From NCBI GenBank assembly GCA_016946835.1, contig JACVTC010000014.1:415001-425000 (forward strand): a stretch of 10,000 bases of DNA, given 5' to 3'. The notes beneath the pieces were generated by a model that was given only the letters and a program-made list of their open reading frames with translations, searched no databases and was not told the origin of the DNA. Both the position numbers and the translations under genes were made by a program. Positions 7,918-10,000 of the stretch are shown here, in pieces. Numbering within the stretch: the first letter of the stretch is position 1; every line of letters begins with the position of its first letter. The DNA is from Neocallimastix lanati (nom. inval.). Its lineage: Eukaryota; Neocallimastigomycota; Neocallimastigomycetes; Neocallimastigales; Neocallimastigaceae.

Positions 7918-9646
7918 ATGAAAACATCAAAAATTGATAGAGAAACATATAAAAGAAATAAGGTAAAAGAATTAATGTCACTTAATTCCGAAAGTGACAA
8001 TGAATGGTTTGATGAAAGTAGTTTAGAAATTAAAAATGAAATTAAAACGGAAAACCAAAGTTTTTCACATGAAAATAAAAATCAAGAAGAAAAAAAGGAT
8101 TTATTAACGGAAATTGAGGTTTTAGATTTTAATGATACCTTATCTTCAAGGCTAGATGCCTTTCAAGAAAAAATTAATGCCATGTTGGCGGAAGGAAATA
8201 AAATGTTAAATCAAAGTTTTAGTAGAGATAATATTGATATACTTTCACCGAGTTATTCAAGTACAAGTACAAGTAATAGTAAAAAAAGACGTTATCGTCA
8301 TTCACATAATAAACAGAAAGTAGCATTTGCTAATGACGTTGTAAGTAAGGATGAACATTTCGAAATGCCATCTTCTAATTCTGACCTAAATAATTCCTTA
8401 AATTCAATTATAGATAATATATCTCCCAATATTTCTTTGACTAATATTAAAAATATTAAGGAATCTTCAAGTAAACATAATAGCAATAATAAAATTGAAA
8501 AAAACAGGAAATCGGAAAATTCACAAAAATTAAGTGGTAAAGATATGTTACAAGATGCTATATCTTTTTCAAAATTAGTATTAAATAAAGATAAAAAGAA
8601 ACCACCGGAATTATTAAAGAGTAAAAGATCTAGTTCCCCTAAAACAATTCTTAAAACTAAAAATAATAATAATAGTAATAATGGTAATAATGGTAATAAT
8701 AATAATGATGATAATAATGATATAAAATCTAAAGATAAAATGAGTAATGATAATACTATAATAAAAAAAAGCAGTAGTATTGATTCCATATTAAGTAAAG
8801 CATTTAGTGATGGAGAGTCAATTTTACAATCAAATGAATTGGAATTATTACGTATTGAACTTAGGGAATTAGAAGAGAAAAATAAACTACTTCAACAAGA
8901 AAATATGAATCTAAAAATTCAAAATGTATCTCTTATTGAAAAACAAAAACAGCAAGAACAACAAATTGATAATTTGAAACAAACCAACAGTTATTTAAAA
9001 CGATTAGTAGTTTCAGATACTACTTATAGTTTCAATAGTTATGTTACCCCACCTAGTAGTTATCCTTCTAGTCCATATATGGGCTATATTAATCATGATA
9101 TACCTATTATAAGTCCAAATTCAGATAATGATTGGATTTTCAACTATACCAACACTAGTGCCAACACCAATAATAATAATGATGATAATAATAATAATAG
9201 TTTTATATCATCATCCACAATTAGTAATAACATAGTAAGTACTCTCAACCAAGGATTTCTTAATTCCACTTTAAATAAAATAAATAATAGTAGTAATAAC
9301 GTCACAACTCATAATACCATGAATAAAAGTTTTGGTTGTAGTGGTGATGATAGTTTTGATAGTAATATTATTAATAATAGTCGAATGAATATCACTAAAC
9401 CTATCAAAAATATCAAAAATATAGTAAATAGACGTTTCTCCTTCCCACAAAGACTTCAAAGTACGGATGATATAAATAAATATATAGAAAATGATAATAT
9501 TGATATTTCATCTTCAAGACAAAGTCAATTTAATTTAATTAATAATACTAATATTATCAGTAATAAAAATAGAAATAGAAATAGTTGTAGTATCTTCTTT
9601 AATTCGCCTTCCCAAAAAAATAAAGCTTTATTAAATACTAAAAGCA
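7918..9646 (+). CDS. Asn/Ser-rich leucine-zipper protein, exon 1
   Basis: I do not recognise the family. The start is the first ATG after an in-frame TAA at 7897-7899. Exon 1 gives 576 full codons plus one base. The N-terminus (1-75) is charged. A Lys/Arg cluster at 122-134 leads into KVAF (134-137), which fits the RVxF docking consensus for protein phosphatase 1; TILK follows at 243-246. An AAT-encoded Asn/Gly/Asp run spans 249-267. A leucine zipper spans about 308-363, with Leu at 311, 318, 325, 332, 339, 353 and 360. The rest is Ser/Asn-rich and probably disordered, with seven Ser/Thr-Pro sites (110, 169, 240, 377, 385, 399, 563) and RRFSFP at 505-510. No basic region precedes the zipper, so it is not an ordinary bZIP factor. 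A dimeric, phosphorylation-regulated scaffold is inferred. The unspliced frame runs on to 9744 through a poly-Phe tail, which I reject as intron. Confidence 0.85.
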
Positions 9647-9649
9647 GTA

Positions 9650-9687
<38 letters not shown>

Positions 9688-9886
9688 TTTATTTTATTTT
9701 ATTTTATTTTTTTTAAAGAAAAAAAGAAAATTCATTTTGTATAAATACAATACTAATAATATTTTATATATGACTTGTAAAATATTAATTTTTTTATATA
9801 ATATGTAATCTATATATTTCACTATTAATTTATTTTATTTATTTAAAAATAATATTAAATATACATATATATATTCATATTAAAAG
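9647..9886 (+). other. Proposed spliceosomal intron, phase 1, 240 nt
   Basis: The donor is CA|GTAAGT at 9647, the ideal fungal consensus, followed at once by T34 (9652-9685) and TTTTA units. TACTAAT at 9751-9757 is one base from the yeast branch-point consensus, and TATTAAT at 9823-9829 is a nearer but weaker candidate. The first AG after TACTAAT is at 9885-9886 (AAAAG). Joining 9646 to 9887 gives an Asn codon and keeps the frame open to the window edge. The next AG, at 9892-9893, would shift the frame and meet a TAA soon after. AAAAG is a poorer acceptor than TAG or CAG, and the TACTAAT-to-AG distance of about 130 nt is long. Inside the intron the unspliced frame reads poly-Phe. Confidence 0.72.
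9652..9711 (+). repeat. Intronic poly(T)34 and (TTTTA)n
   Basis: A pure T34 run at 9652-9685 is followed by four TTTTA units and a T-rich end. It lies directly downstream of the GTAAG donor, so the pre-mRNA would carry a long U-tract at the 5' splice site. Confidence 0.8.
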
Positions 9887-10000
9887 ATAAAAGACATTCA
9901 ATGTTTGCTGATATTAAAAGTTATGATAAAATTATTGAAGGTTGGAAGTCATTTGAAAATAAAGATACCGTAATTCAATTCCGATCCAATAATAATAATA
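9887..10000 (+). CDS. Exon 2 of the leucine-zipper gene (partial)
   Basis: This is open to the right edge. After splicing it reads NKRHS, then MFADIKSYDKIIEGW, KSFENKDTVIQFRS and an Asn run where the window ends. The base composition is coding-like, with much more G/C than the preceding 150 bases. The frame is closed upstream by a TAA at 9856-9858, so the exon must begin by a splice or at the ATG at 9901. Splicing at 9886 enters exactly this frame. The alternative is a separate gene starting at 9901, but that would leave a gap of only 156 bases after the 9744 stop, in a locus whose other spacers exceed 2.4 kb, and would require the poly-Phe tail to be real. No domain is recognised in the 38 visible residues. 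Confidence 0.68.

Noticed and set aside
7806-8000. Minus-strand frame overlapping the start of the second gene
   Set aside because: Half of it is (TAAAA)n and A-tract read backwards, and the rest is the antisense of the second gene's N-terminal codons.
8298-8789. 163-codon minus-strand frame, Leu/Ser-rich, inside the second gene
   Set aside because: It is an antisense shadow of the Asn/Ser/Lys-rich exon 1. Its Leu runs are reverse-complement AAT codons.
9271-9459. 62-codon minus-strand frame, Thr/Ile-rich, within exon 1 of the second gene
   Set aside because: It is an antisense shadow of Asn/Ser codons with no independent signal.
9647-9744. Poly-Phe hydrophobic tail as a real membrane anchor of the second protein
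   Set aside because: It starts exactly at a GTAAGT donor and is translated from T34 plus TTTTA repeats. Splicing gives a better protein.

Overview
The window looks like nuclear DNA of an extremely AT-rich eukaryote. Non-coding stretches are almost pure A/T, with long homopolymers, (AT)n, (AAT)n and (AAAAT)n tracts; the two coding regions are visibly richer in G/C. Asn runs encoded by AAT, long ankyrin-repeat proteins, multi-kilobase AT-only spacers and a GTAAGT spliceosomal intron together fit an anaerobic gut fungus (Neocallimastigomycota, such as Neocallimastix or Piromyces). A dictyostelid is the main alternative, but its intergenic spacers are usually shorter. The assignment is inference from composition and gene style.

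Layout. 1-3214 is non-coding AT-rich spacer with homopolymers, microsatellites and small tandem repeats; its first 200 bases are slightly more complex and contain imperfect short direct repeats. 3215-5470 (+) is an uninterrupted 751-residue ankyrin-repeat gene. 5471-7917 is a second AT-rich spacer with a poly(A)30 just after the ankyrin gene, a 40-47 bp tandem duplication, several A-tracts and a pure poly(T)54 about 215 bp before the next start codon. 7918 to the right edge (+) is a second gene: exon 1 (576 complete codons plus one base), a proposed phase-1 intron at 9647-9886, and an incomplete exon 2 from 9887. Read without splicing, this gene would end in an implausible poly-Phe tail translated from intronic poly(T) and would stop at 9744.

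The genes share strand but not function as far as can be seen. The first makes a probable binding scaffold. The second makes a largely disordered, Asn/Ser-rich protein with a striking leucine zipper (Leu at seven of eight heptad positions), a candidate PP1-docking motif and a PKA/14-3-3-like site, so it may be a phospho-regulated, dimeric scaffold. No tRNA, rRNA, CRISPR array or transposase/reverse-transcriptase coding was seen. I found no convincing new multi-gene system; the best leads are the intron structure and the second gene's motif architecture.
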